Below, piece by piece: positions 1 through 7,223 of a stretch of DNA of 11,947 nt. The stretch is taken from contig DAOWML010000033.1 of NCBI GenBank assembly GCA_030643125.1, positions 1 to 11,947 of the forward strand, written 5' to 3'. Below the pieces are notes generated by a model that saw nothing but the letters and a program-made list of their open reading frames with translations, was not told where the DNA came from and did no database searches. Source of the DNA: Bacteroidales bacterium. Its GTDB lineage: Bacteria; Bacteroidota; Bacteroidia; Bacteroidales; UBA12077. The position numbers and the translations under genes are program-made. The first letter of the stretch is position 1. Each line of letters begins with the position of its first letter.

Positions 1-541
1 CAAATTTTTCAGGCACTACTCCTAAATATGTGTCAATAACAGCTTTATAAGCATTATACCAAACAGGCGTAAGCTTTTTGTTTGGCTTGCTCACAACAAC
101 ATCTAAAATCGCATTTAATATCTCATCAAGTTCTCTGTGAATATATTTTCCCGGACTATATTCGTTTCCCTGGTATGCTTCCTGGCTTATAAATCCATAT
201 TTTTTAATTTGATTCATAACATCATGCGCCTGACCTCCTTCTCCAAAATTAAATTTTCCATGATATCGTACATAATCCATCCCTTTTTCCTCGTATGCAT
301 ATCGAACAAAATACATTTCTGATAAGTCATACTCATGGTTATTTAAGCGTAATAATTCTGTTTCGACAAAAGATGTGGCAGAAAAGCTCCAACAGGTTCC
401 TGTTTTCTGCTGATCTTTTACTGATGTAACCTTAATGTTTGTTAAATCTTTAAATTTATACCCTTCGTTTTCTTCTTGTGCATAAAGGCTAAAAGAAAAA
501 AACAAAATAGCAATAAGGCCAAATAATTTTAGAGTTTTCAT
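1..541 (-). CDS. Secreted C1-family (papain-fold) aminopeptidase, bleomycin hydrolase/PepC-like, 3' part missing
   Basis: The reverse strand reads open from an ATG at 541 to the window edge, giving 180 residues of an incomplete protein. The first 21 residues (MKTLKLFGLIAILFFSFSLY, then A) look like a signal peptide ending before Gln22. The mature start carries the papain-family active-site block: Gln44 as the oxyanion-hole glutamine and Cys50 in GTCWSFS as the nucleophile, six residues apart as in papain. The following SFVETELLRL and LSEMYFVRYAY resemble the C1B aminopeptidase C/bleomycin hydrolase group common in Bacteroidota. The catalytic His and Asn lie beyond the edge and cannot be checked. 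The start codon is one base after the stop of the upstream DUF502 gene, so translation is probably coupled. The expected role is peptide trimming in the periplasm or outside the cell; the exact substrate is unknown. Confidence 0.85.
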   Translation of the reverse strand, partial: MKTLKLFGLIAILFFSFSLYAQEENEGYKFKDLTNIKVTSVKDQQKTGTCWSFSATSFVETELLRLNNHEYDLSEMYFVRYAYEEKGMDYVRYHGKFNFGEGGQAHDVMNQIKKYGFISQEAYQGNEYSPGKYIHRELDEILNAILDVVVSKPNKKLTPVWYNAYKAVIDTYLGVVPEKF

Positions 542-542
542 T

Positions 543-1130
543 TTAATTCAGTTTTTGATTATCATAACTGGCAACACCTCCCGAAACTATAAATTTCATA
601 ATATCAGCAGGTGGGGCATTTATTTTTTTTACATTTTCGACAGGTACTATAAATAATTCTCCTGAGAAATTATATGAATGAGGGAAATATACAGCTACCT
701 TATCTTCTTCAACTCCCAATTTTGAAACATCGTTTTGTGTAATAAAACCGAGTTTTTCCAGTTCTGAAATTGGGTTCACCTTCACAAGAACAGGTTGATT
801 AAACTTTTTTTCTTTTCCAACAAATGCCGATAAGAGATCTCTTATTGACGAATATATTACTTTGACCAATGGCGCCTTATTAATAAAATGATTAAATATT
901 CGCTTAATTGGCCGGGCAATAATTGTTTGTCCTAAAAAGCCCAGTAAAGCAACAAGCAAAAAAACAATAATTAAACTTAATCCGGGTATATTTATCTGTA
1001 AGTATTTATATAAAACAGGGTTAAATAAACCATCAAGGTAAATAAATAATTTATATAACACATATAAAGTAATACCAAGAGGAGCAATATATAAAAGGCC
1101 TTGAAAAAAATATCCTAACAATCGTTTCAT
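543..1130 (-). CDS. DUF502 family inner-membrane protein
   Basis: This 195-residue protein has two strong hydrophobic segments near the N terminus, about residues 8-30 and 50-70. The first contains the APLGIT motif typical of DUF502 (COG2928). After the second comes the family's other conserved block, APLVKVIYSSIRDLLSAF (about residues 86-103), then a soluble domain of about 90 residues. Length matches the usual 190-220 residues. No biochemical function is established that I can name. It sits 38 bases downstream of the MmcQ/YjbR gene and one base upstream of the peptidase gene, in the same direction, so it is probably a member of the yraN operon. The family call is firm; the role is unknown. 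Confidence 0.88.
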   Translation of the reverse strand: MKRLLGYFFQGLLYIAPLGITLYVLYKLFIYLDGLFNPVLYKYLQINIPGLSLIIVFLLVALLGFLGQTIIARPIKRIFNHFINKAPLVKVIYSSIRDLLSAFVGKEKKFNQPVLVKVNPISELEKLGFITQNDVSKLGVEEDKVAVYFPHSYNFSGELFIVPVENVKKINAPPADIMKFIVSGGVASYDNQKLN

Positions 1131-1168
1131 TTAGTTAACATCAAATTTTAGTAAAGATATAATATAAT

Positions 1169-1525
1169 TTAATCTATTTCCAGTTCTCGTTGTTTTGTCT
1201 TAGGTAATTTACTAACTACCAAGATATATGATTCATCAATCCATTCGTATAGCAATTTTTCAGGAATCGCACCATCAACAACTACTGTATTCCAATGTTT
1301 TTTGTTAAAATGGTAACCCGGCAATACTGTTTCAGAAAATTGTTCTCTTAAATCAATGACTTTGTCGGGGTCGCACTTCAAGACAATTTTAAACTCATCG
1401 TCGGTATCGGTTAAAGCAAACATTTTTCCTAAAACCTTATAAACTAAAGTTGTTTCGTCGAATGGCAACTCTTCTGTTACTCCTTTTTTTTGCAAACAAT
1501 AGTCTCTGAATTCTTCTATGTTCAT
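1169..1525 (-). CDS. MmcQ/YjbR family DNA-binding-like protein
   Basis: The product is a small soluble protein of 118 residues, the normal size for the MmcQ/YjbR (DUF419, CyaY-like fold) family. Recognisable blocks are the N-terminal MNIEEFRDYCLQKKGVTEE helix, YKVLGKMFAL at about residues 29-38, and the signature LPGYHFNKKHWNTV at about 67-80, followed by the final Ile-Asp-Glu-Ser-Tyr helix. Members are often annotated as DNA-binding because of structural resemblance, but a defined cellular role is lacking. There is no signal peptide or membrane segment. It begins 12 bases after the yraN stop and precedes the DUF502 gene, consistent with co-transcription. Confidence 0.88.
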   Translation of the reverse strand: MNIEEFRDYCLQKKGVTEELPFDETTLVYKVLGKMFALTDTDDEFKIVLKCDPDKVIDLREQFSETVLPGYHFNKKHWNTVVVDGAIPEKLLYEWIDESYILVVSKLPKTKQRELEID

Positions 1526-1537
1526 ATCTCTATATTT

Positions 1538-1903
1538 TTATAGCAAGCTTGGTTGAAAAGCATCTTTTATATGTTCAATTTCTTTTTTATTATTTGATAA
1601 TGTTACTGCTACTATATCAAATCTTGTTTCAAGATTAATATCATATTCGTTTATATAGGCTTCTGTGGCATTTATAATATTTTTTTGCTTTTTCTTAGTA
1701 ACAGCTTCCTTCGGATTTTCAAAATAATCATTTGTTCTTGTCTTAACTTCTATAACCACCAAAAAGTTATTTTTTTTTGCAATAATATCTATTTCATTTT
1801 TTTTATGTCGCCAGTTCAAATGCCTTATTTTATAGCCCTTTTCAACAAGATATTGTTTTGCAAGCTCTTCTCCTTTTTTTCCCAATATATTATGCTCGGC
1901 CAT
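1538..1903 (-). CDS. yraN: YraN family (UPF0102) predicted nuclease-fold protein
   Basis: The 121-residue product shows the complete YraN pattern: GKKGEELAKQYLVEKGYKI at residues 8-26, Asn-Glu-Ile-Asp at 36-39, and IEVKTR at 51-56. Asp39 and Glu52-Val-Lys54 form the D...ExK arrangement of restriction-endonuclease-like (Holliday-junction-resolvase-type) folds, and the family is regarded as a putative endonuclease acting on DNA. Length is typical. It is the first gene of a minus-strand run with the MmcQ/YjbR, DUF502 and peptidase genes. I found no convincing -33/-7 promoter pair in the roughly 98 bases upstream. From memory, yraN often lies next to the S66 peptidase gene in Bacteroidota; here the plus-strand DUF4412-like gene separates the two. 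Confidence 0.9.
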   Translation of the reverse strand: MAEHNILGKKGEELAKQYLVEKGYKIRHLNWRHKKNEIDIIAKKNNFLVVIEVKTRTNDYFENPKEAVTKKKQKNIINATEAYINEYDINLETRFDIVAVTLSNNKKEIEHIKDAFQPSLL

Positions 1904-1954
1904 TTTTTTAATTACTTTTGTAACTTTTTAAAATTAAACCTGTAAGATAAGTTG

Positions 1955-1962
1955 TAGGTTTG
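1955..1962 (+). promoter_or_regulatory. Bacteroidota -7 promoter element (TAGGTTTG) for the DUF4412-like gene
   Basis: TAGGTTTG matches the Bacteroidota sigma-ABfr -7 consensus TAnnTTTG exactly and lies 39 bases before the ATG at 2002. I see no clear TTTG -33 box at the expected 17-23 base spacing, so the call rests on the -7 box and its position. Confidence 0.5.
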
Positions 1963-2001
1963 TAAAATAATCGTTTTTATAAAGATAATTGATTTTTAGT
2001 T

Positions 2002-2634
2002 ATGATAAACTTTTTATTAAGTTTCTTGCTATTGCTGTCTTCAACAAACACTAATGTTGAATCATTTGAGGGAAGCATTGAAATGATTCAAGAATCATAT
2101 TATGATATTTCTTATTTTACATATTTTGTTAAAAAAGAAAATGTAAGAATTGATAAATTTGATAACAAGCACATACTCACCCAATCTTTACTTATTAATC
2201 TTGAAAAAGAACAAATTTATATTTTAAATCCTTCTAAAAAGCTATATACCAAATCAGATATAAATAGCAAGCCAAATCCTGACAGAGAGAATTTTACAAT
2301 ACTTAAAACAGAAAACTCAAGAATGGTTGGCGAATACGTATGCTATCAATGGAGAGTGAAAAACAAGGAGCGCAATACAGAAGTTTCATACTGGGTTTCT
2401 CAAAATAATTTTTATTTTTTCGAAGAATTGGTTCAACTTATTAATAATACCGATAAAACTTACGAATTTTTTGAAAAAATTCCGGAAACACAAGGATTTT
2501 TCCCAATGCTTTGCGTAGAAAGAACTCTGCTTAGAAAAGAAAAATACAGGCTATATGTTATCAACATCACCAATAGTGCTATTAGCGATGACGTATTTAA
2601 AATTCCTTCTGACTTTGAATTAGTAGTGCGTTAG
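2002..2634 (+). CDS. Secreted DUF4412-like protein
   Basis: The product has 210 residues and starts with a hydrophobic stretch (residues 2-14) followed by Ser/Thr/Asn, which looks like a short signal peptide. The mature part begins with SFEGSIEMIQE, then YFVKKENVRID (about 41-51), INLEKEQIYIL (65-75), a VGEYVCYQWRV block with conserved-type Tyr-Cys (109-119), a SYWVSQ strand (129-134), and ends FKIPSDFELV. This order of strands (envelope-exposed beta repeats, 'gene product resists ligand' style) resembles DUF4412 proteins, which are secreted and of unknown function in Bacteroidota. It is the only plus-strand gene in the first 5 kb and its last 38 bases overlap the 3' end of ldcA on the other strand. 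The secreted beta-rich nature is fairly sure; the family assignment is from motif resemblance only. Confidence 0.7.
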   Translation: MINFLLSFLLLLSSTNTNVESFEGSIEMIQESYYDISYFTYFVKKENVRIDKFDNKHILTQSLLINLEKEQIYILNPSKKLYTKSDINSKPNPDRENFTILKTENSRMVGEYVCYQWRVKNKERNTEVSYWVSQNNFYFFEELVQLINNTDKTYEFFEKIPETQGFFPMLCVERTLLRKEKYRLYVINITNSAISDDVFKIPSDFELVVR

Positions 2635-3541
2635 TGTGGTAATTTTTAAAAATCACTCCGTTTTTTCCTACCTCTAGTTTAACCTGAGCGCCAAGTATCA
2701 TTGCATAATTGTTTTTAATATGACCGACAGGGAAATTATAACACACGGGAAAATCATATTCTTCAACTGCATCGCGAATAATTTCATATGCCGTTTTGCC
2801 AAACTGAATCTGGTTATCATTCATGTCTGTCATTCCGCCAACAATTAGTCCTTTCAAATTTTCAAGTTTGCCACTATATTTCAAATTCATCATCATCCGA
2901 TCAATATGATACAGATATTCATCAAGATCCTCCAAAACCAAAATTTTATCATTTGTATCTATATCATATTTAGTTCCCGAAACACTATAAAGAACAGATA
3001 AATTCCCTCCTGTTAATTCTCCGGCAATTTTCCCCGGCCTGTTAAACTCATGTCCATTAAATTTATAAATATTTTGTTCTCCAAAAAGAGTCTTTTTCAA
3101 TGTTTTGATTGCTTCATTTTCCGTATAGTCTTTAGGAAAATTAAAAGGCATTGTTCCATGAATCGATTTTACTTCTAAATTTTGATTTAAATGAGCATGC
3201 AAAGCAGTAATATCACTATATCCAACTATCCATTTTGGACTTTTAAGAAAATTGGAAAAATCCAATAACTCAAGTGTTTTAATTGTCCCATAACCACCCC
3301 GGGCACAAATGATTGTTTTAATCTCTGATTTATCTAACATATATTGTAAATCCCCGGCACGTTGTTCATTCGTTCCTGCAAATTGCCTGTCCTGTTCGAA
3401 AATATTTTTTCCTAATTCTACTTGAAGCCCCCATCGTTCAAATACTTTTATAGCAGCTTCAATTTCGTTTATGTAAATTTTGCGAGCAGGTGCAACTATT
3501 CCAATTTTATCACCATGCTTTAGTTTTGGAGGAGTTATCAT
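2597..3541 (-). CDS. ldcA: LD-carboxypeptidase (peptidase S66, LdcA-type)
   Basis: This 314-residue cytoplasmic enzyme should remove the terminal D-Ala from tetrapeptides during peptidoglycan recycling. The N-terminal domain has GDKIGIVAPA (residues 10-19), the RGGYGT loop (81-86) and the nucleophile elbow GYSDIT with Ser109. The C-terminal domain supplies Glu204 in LVLEDLDEY and His274 in FPVGHIKNN, completing the Ser-Glu-His triad known from Pseudomonas LdcA. Length is typical. No signal peptide is present. The ATG directly follows the DUF3307 stop with no gap, so it is the third gene of a satD-DUF3307-ldcA unit. Its last 38 bases, encoding about the final 12 residues, run antisense to the end of the DUF4412-like gene. 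Confidence 0.95.
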   Translation of the reverse strand: MITPPKLKHGDKIGIVAPARKIYINEIEAAIKVFERWGLQVELGKNIFEQDRQFAGTNEQRAGDLQYMLDKSEIKTIICARGGYGTIKTLELLDFSNFLKSPKWIVGYSDITALHAHLNQNLEVKSIHGTMPFNFPKDYTENEAIKTLKKTLFGEQNIYKFNGHEFNRPGKIAGELTGGNLSVLYSVSGTKYDIDTNDKILVLEDLDEYLYHIDRMMMNLKYSGKLENLKGLIVGGMTDMNDNQIQFGKTAYEIIRDAVEEYDFPVCYNFPVGHIKNNYAMILGAQVKLEVGKNGVIFKNYHTNALLIQSQKEF

Positions 3542-4246
3542 TTACAATAAAAAAATTATGTAATTTACAATCAGTCCAACAAGTATAGCTATAGAAAAAC
3601 TTAACATCGTTCCAATTAGCACATATTCTGTTAATTTCCTTTCTTCTTTCTTTTTAACGCTAATTCTTAAAATAGATTTAGCCACAATGAAAAAGCCAAT
3701 AGCTTGATATTGACCAATTAAAACAAAAGTAATAGTTAATACTCTTTCCAACCAGCCAATCCACATTCCTGCTTTTTCCAAACCATCATTTTCTATTTCT
3801 TTTTGCCATTTTTTTGTAATCCCACCTATAATATATCCTGACGGCCATATTAAAAAAACATATGCAAATAGAATAAACCAAAACTTATTTAAGTCCAATT
3901 CTTTAAGATGTTTTATTATATTCTCAATTTCAAAAGAATAAAAACTTATCCATATTACTATTATTACAAGAATATGAAAAAGCTGATCTAAGGCAAAGTT
4001 TAATGATGTTGGTTTTCTGCTAATCTTCCACATATCAATAAGCAAATGAGACACGAATATTATCAGCGGAACAGTAAATTCATTCCAATTTGCCAAAAAT
4101 AAATATGAAAGTATTCCAATAAATAATGAATGAATATATAAATATATCGATCCTAATTTCTTTTCCTTTTTATGAGAAACCCAATTATTTGATTGTAGTA
4201 CAAAATCACCGAGAATATGTGCAACTAATAATTTTATTAAAATCAT
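3542..4246 (-). CDS. DUF3307 family integral membrane protein, SatD partner
   Basis: The product has 234 residues with about six hydrophobic segments: roughly 1-18, 34-52, 57-73, 86-105, 121-140 and 211-233, plus a weaker one near 165-190. Conserved polar residues sit in or beside membrane segments: His10-x3-Asp14 in AHILGDFVLQ, His39, His67-x3-Asp71 in SHLLIDMWK, and Asp87-x3-His91 in LDQLFHIL. This is the DUF3307 pattern and recalls the YdjM-like membrane metal-hydrolase motif. A charged loop near 145-155 and the GWLERVLTITFVLIG segment (about 164-178) are also family-like. The gene starts three bases after the satD stop and abuts ldcA. The satD-DUF3307 pairing recurs in Bacteroidota as I know it. 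No activity is established. Confidence 0.88.
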   Translation of the reverse strand: MILIKLLVAHILGDFVLQSNNWVSHKKEKKLGSIYLYIHSLFIGILSYLFLANWNEFTVPLIIFVSHLLIDMWKISRKPTSLNFALDQLFHILVIIVIWISFYSFEIENIIKHLKELDLNKFWFILFAYVFLIWPSGYIIGGITKKWQKEIENDGLEKAGMWIGWLERVLTITFVLIGQYQAIGFFIVAKSILRISVKKKEERKLTEYVLIGTMLSFSIAILVGLIVNYIIFLL

Positions 4247-4249
4247 ATC

Positions 4250-4909
4250 TTAATAATTTAAAATTTTTTCACACCGATTTAATAATACCTCAATAGCATT
4301 CCAATGAGCACTATTTAATCTTTTACTCACTGCCGAAGCAGATATACCGGTTTTTTTTACAATATTTTTCTGTTTTGACTCTAATATTTTTTCATATATG
4401 ATTTGAGATCTTGCGTTAGTCCAATCTGAAATTATTGAATCAAGTAAAATCAAATAAACATTTATCTCATCATCTAATTCTTCTTTATGAGTTTTTATAA
4501 GCAGTCGTTCTTTATTTTTCAATTTATCGAAAGTCTTTCCTGAATATCTAAACGCATCTCCATCACACTCCGAAACAGAATCTCCCCAATAACTGATATT
4601 TCCTATTCCTATAGAAATACGTGTATCACATAATTGCGACATATCTTTATTTAGCAAACCCTTTAACCCCGCTCTTAGCAAGATAATGTATTTTAGAGTC
4701 ATTTTTACTGTTTTTACAATAAACTGAAAGCTATCTCCTCTGGTAATTACATAATTTTCTTTTATTTCATTAATCTTACCTTCTTCTTTTTCAATCCTTT
4801 TGAAAATGGTTTTTATAAAATCTAAAACTTGCTCCCTTTCAACAGGATTTAAACTTGATGAATCGACAATGTCTCCGGTTATAACAGCATATTTTAATTC
4901 ATTCTTCAT
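4250..4909 (-). CDS. SatD family protein with C-terminal helix-turn-helix
   Basis: This 219-residue soluble protein matches the SatD family, named after a gene of the Streptococcus mutans satCDE acid-tolerance locus. N-terminal blocks are VITGDIVDSS (residues 9-18, Asp13 and Asp16), VITRGDSFQF (54-63, Asp59), RISIGIGNIS (about 97-106) and DGDAFRYSGKTFD (about 115-127). The C-terminal 40 residues, from about 179, look like a helix-turn-helix (NIVKKTGISASAVSKRL). The start is an ATG preceded at five bases by AAAGG, a rare visible ribosome-binding site here. The block order resembles class III nucleotidyl cyclases, with paired metal-binding Asp residues; that is my inference, not known function. 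It is first in the operon with the DUF3307 gene and ldcA. Confidence 0.85.
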   Translation of the reverse strand: MKNELKYAVITGDIVDSSSLNPVEREQVLDFIKTIFKRIEKEEGKINEIKENYVITRGDSFQFIVKTVKMTLKYIILLRAGLKGLLNKDMSQLCDTRISIGIGNISYWGDSVSECDGDAFRYSGKTFDKLKNKERLLIKTHKEELDDEINVYLILLDSIISDWTNARSQIIYEKILESKQKNIVKKTGISASAVSKRLNSAHWNAIEVLLNRCEKILNY

Positions 4910-4931
4910 TATTACCTTTATTGATTTTAAT

Positions 4932-4939
4932 CAAAAATA
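4932..4939 (-). promoter_or_regulatory. Bacteroidota -7 promoter element for the satD operon
   Basis: The reverse strand reads TATTTTTG here, matching TAnnTTTG, 22 bases before the satD ATG. No TTTG -33 box at the usual distance is obvious. Position at the head of a three-gene operon supports the call. Confidence 0.45.
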
Positions 4940-4974
4940 TATAAAATTTTACATTACTCTGTCATTTTACGGCA

Positions 4975-5058
4975 AAAATTTCCTCGTGGAGCTCAATATG
5001 CCAAAATTTCCTCGTGAAGCTCAATATGTAAATTTTTCCTTCCAAAGCTCAATTTTAC
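4975..5058. repeat. 28-bp tandem repeat, two close copies plus one diverged copy
   Basis: Units lie at 4975-5002, 5003-5030 and 5031-5058. Units 1 and 2 differ at three of 28 positions; unit 3 matches unit 2 at about 18 of 28. All three keep TTTCCT near the start and AGCTCAAT in the second half. The array sits between the outward-facing satD and metG promoters in the 262-base intergenic gap. There are no spacers, so it is not CRISPR. Candidate roles are a regulator-binding array or a remnant of a dispersed repeat. Confidence 0.85.
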
Positions 5059-5132
5059 AAATTCCCCTTTTATTACTCATTAATTTATTTAGAGAACTTA
5101 CTAAACTATACTTAAAAAAAAATATTCATTTG

Positions 5133-5140
5133 TATATTTG
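5133..5140 (+). promoter_or_regulatory. Bacteroidota -7 promoter element for metG
   Basis: TATATTTG matches TAnnTTTG exactly and lies 31 bases before the metG ATG at 5172. The region 17-23 bases further upstream is A/T-rich without a clean TTTG. Confidence 0.55.
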
Positions 5141-5171
5141 TCGAATATTCTAAAAATCTGAAAATATTACA

Positions 5172-7223
5172 ATGAAACCTCCGAAACGATATTTAATAAC
5201 ATCAGCATTACCTTATGCAAATGGCCCTTTACATTTAGGGCACATTGCCGGTGCATATTTACCTGCCGATATTTACGTTCGATATTTAAAATTAAAAGGT
5301 GAGGATGTTGCCTTTGTTTGCGGATCAGACGAGCACGGAGTGCCAATTACATTACGAGCAAGAAAAGAAGGTGTTTCGCCTCAGCATATTGTGGACAAAT
5401 ATCATGAAATGATTAAAAAAGCTTTCGCTGAATTTGGAATTGCTTTTGACATTTATCATCGTACTTCGGATCCTTTGCATCACGAAACAGCTTCGGATTT
5501 TTTCAGAACAATGTACGAAAAGGGCGAATTTATTGAAAAAGAAGAAGAACAGTTTTTCGACGAACAAGAACAACAATTCCTTGCCGATAGATATATAATA
5601 GGTACCTGTCCAAAATGCGGATACGAAGAGGCTTATGGAGATCAGTGCGAAAAATGTGGAACAAGTTTAAGTCCAAAGGAATTGATTAATCCAAAATCAA
5701 AATTAAGTGGAAATATTCCGGTTTTAAAAAACACAAAACATTGGTATCTGGATTTAGAGAAATACCAAAATGAATGGTTAGAAAAATGGATCGATAGCCA
5801 CAAATCGGATTGGAAATCAAATGTTTACGGCCAATGCAAATCGTGGTTAAAGGCTGGTTTACAGCCGCGTGCCGTAACCCGTGATTTAGATTGGGGTGTT
5901 CCGGTTCCGGTTAAAGGTGCTGATGGAAAAGTACTGTATGTTTGGTTTGATGCACCTATCGGTTATATTTCGGCAACCAAAGCCTGGGCTAAAGAAAACG
6001 GAAAAGACTGGAAAGATTACTGGCAAAGCGAAGATTCTCGTTTAATTCATTTCATCGGAAAAGACAATATAGTTTTTCATTGCCTGATTTTCCCTGCCAT
6101 GTTAAAAGCTCATGGTGATTATATTTTACCTGATAACGTTCCTGCTAATGAGTTCTTAAATCTTGAAGGAGACAAGCTTTCAACATCAAGAAACTGGGCT
6201 GTATGGATTCACGAATACTTACAGGATTTTCCGGGCAAACAAGATGCTTTACGCTATACTATTTGTGCAAATTCTCCCGAACAAAAAGATAATGACTTTA
6301 CCTGGAAAGATTTCCAAGATAGAAATAATAATGAATTAGTGGCCATATTTGGAAATTTTGTAAATAGGGCAATAGTTTTAACCCATAAATATTTCAATGG
6401 TATAATTCCTGAAGTAGGTCAACTAGATTCTTTTGATGAAGAAATATTAAATAAAATTACACAGAATATAATAGGGATAGATTTATCTCTTGAAAATTTT
6501 AAATTTAGAGAGGCTCTAAGATTATTTATGAATATTGCCAGACTAGGAAATAAATATCTGGCTGATACTGAACCTTGGAAGCTTATTAAGACAAATGAAA
6601 ATAGAGTAAAAACGATCCTTTATAATTCAATGCAAATTACCGCCATCCTTGCAGGTCTTTCTGAAATCTTTTTACCGTTTACATCCAAAAAGTTAAAAGA
6701 TCTTATAAATTTATCAGAAATACCTTGGAAAGATATAAAGAGTTATAAAACTTTATTAAATCAAGGACATAAAATTAACAAACCAAGTCTACTTTTCGAT
6801 AAAATTGAAGATGAAGAAATTGAAAAACAAATTCAGAAACTGATGGATTCAAAAAAAGCAAACGAAATGGAGAATAAAACAGTTGAACCAGTAAAAGAAA
6901 ATATCATTTTTGATGATTTTGTAAAAATGGATATTCGCGTAGGCACTATTCTTGAAGCTGAGCGAGTGCCCAAAACAGATAAATTATTAAAACTAAAAAT
7001 TGACACAGGAATTGATCAACGAACAGTAGTTTCGGGAATTGCTGTTGATCATAAACCTGAAGATATTATTGGTAAACAAGTAAGTATTTTGATGAATCTG
7101 GAACCAAGAAAAATTCGTGGAATCGAATCCCAGGGAATGATATTAATGGCCGAAGATGCCAGCGGGAAATTAGATTTTGTTGTCCCTGACGAAAAAACAA
7201 CAAACGGATCGGGAATAAAATAG
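5172..7223 (+). CDS. metG: Methionine--tRNA ligase with C-terminal tRNA-binding domain
   Basis: This cytoplasmic class I synthetase charges tRNA-Met. The Rossmann catalytic domain carries the HIGH motif as HLGH at residues 21-24 after PYANGPL. The inserted connective-peptide domain holds one four-cysteine zinc knuckle, Cys146-x2-Cys149...Cys159-x2-Cys162. The KMSKS loop appears as KLSTS at 335-339, followed by RNWAVWIHEYL, as is usual in Bacteroidota enzymes. The helical anticodon-binding domain spans about 375-555. From about 578 to the end is an OB-fold EMAP/Trbp111-type domain (FVKMDIRVGTILEAERVP ... NLEPRKIRGIESQGMIL). The 683-residue length fits the dimeric long form. It is read alone, with a TAnnTTTG promoter, and ends tail to tail with ispG. 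Confidence 0.98.
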   Translation: MKPPKRYLITSALPYANGPLHLGHIAGAYLPADIYVRYLKLKGEDVAFVCGSDEHGVPITLRARKEGVSPQHIVDKYHEMIKKAFAEFGIAFDIYHRTSDPLHHETASDFFRTMYEKGEFIEKEEEQFFDEQEQQFLADRYIIGTCPKCGYEEAYGDQCEKCGTSLSPKELINPKSKLSGNIPVLKNTKHWYLDLEKYQNEWLEKWIDSHKSDWKSNVYGQCKSWLKAGLQPRAVTRDLDWGVPVPVKGADGKVLYVWFDAPIGYISATKAWAKENGKDWKDYWQSEDSRLIHFIGKDNIVFHCLIFPAMLKAHGDYILPDNVPANEFLNLEGDKLSTSRNWAVWIHEYLQDFPGKQDALRYTICANSPEQKDNDFTWKDFQDRNNNELVAIFGNFVNRAIVLTHKYFNGIIPEVGQLDSFDEEILNKITQNIIGIDLSLENFKFREALRLFMNIARLGNKYLADTEPWKLIKTNENRVKTILYNSMQITAILAGLSEIFLPFTSKKLKDLINLSEIPWKDIKSYKTLLNQGHKINKPSLLFDKIEDEEIEKQIQKLMDSKKANEMENKTVEPVKENIIFDDFVKMDIRVGTILEAERVPKTDKLLKLKIDTGIDQRTVVSGIAVDHKPEDIIGKQVSILMNLEPRKIRGIESQGMILMAEDASGKLDFVVPDEKTTNGSGIK

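Noticed and set aside
1904..2001. Minus-strand promoter for the yraN operon
   Set aside because: Only TATCTTTA-like near matches were found with no -33 box, so no site could be supported.
4975..5058. Possible CRISPR array
   Set aside because: Units are directly adjacent with no spacers, only three copies exist, and the third is diverged; no cas gene is nearby.
4800..5153. Plus-strand reading frame of 117 codons over the satD start and the intergenic repeat
   Set aside because: It is antisense to satD for its first third and then translates the 28-bp repeats and AT-rich DNA; no promoter, start signal or family pattern.
6171..6190. KLSTS instead of KMSKS in MetG as a possible defect
   Set aside because: The KxSTS form followed by RNWAVW is normal in Bacteroidota methionyl-tRNA synthetases.
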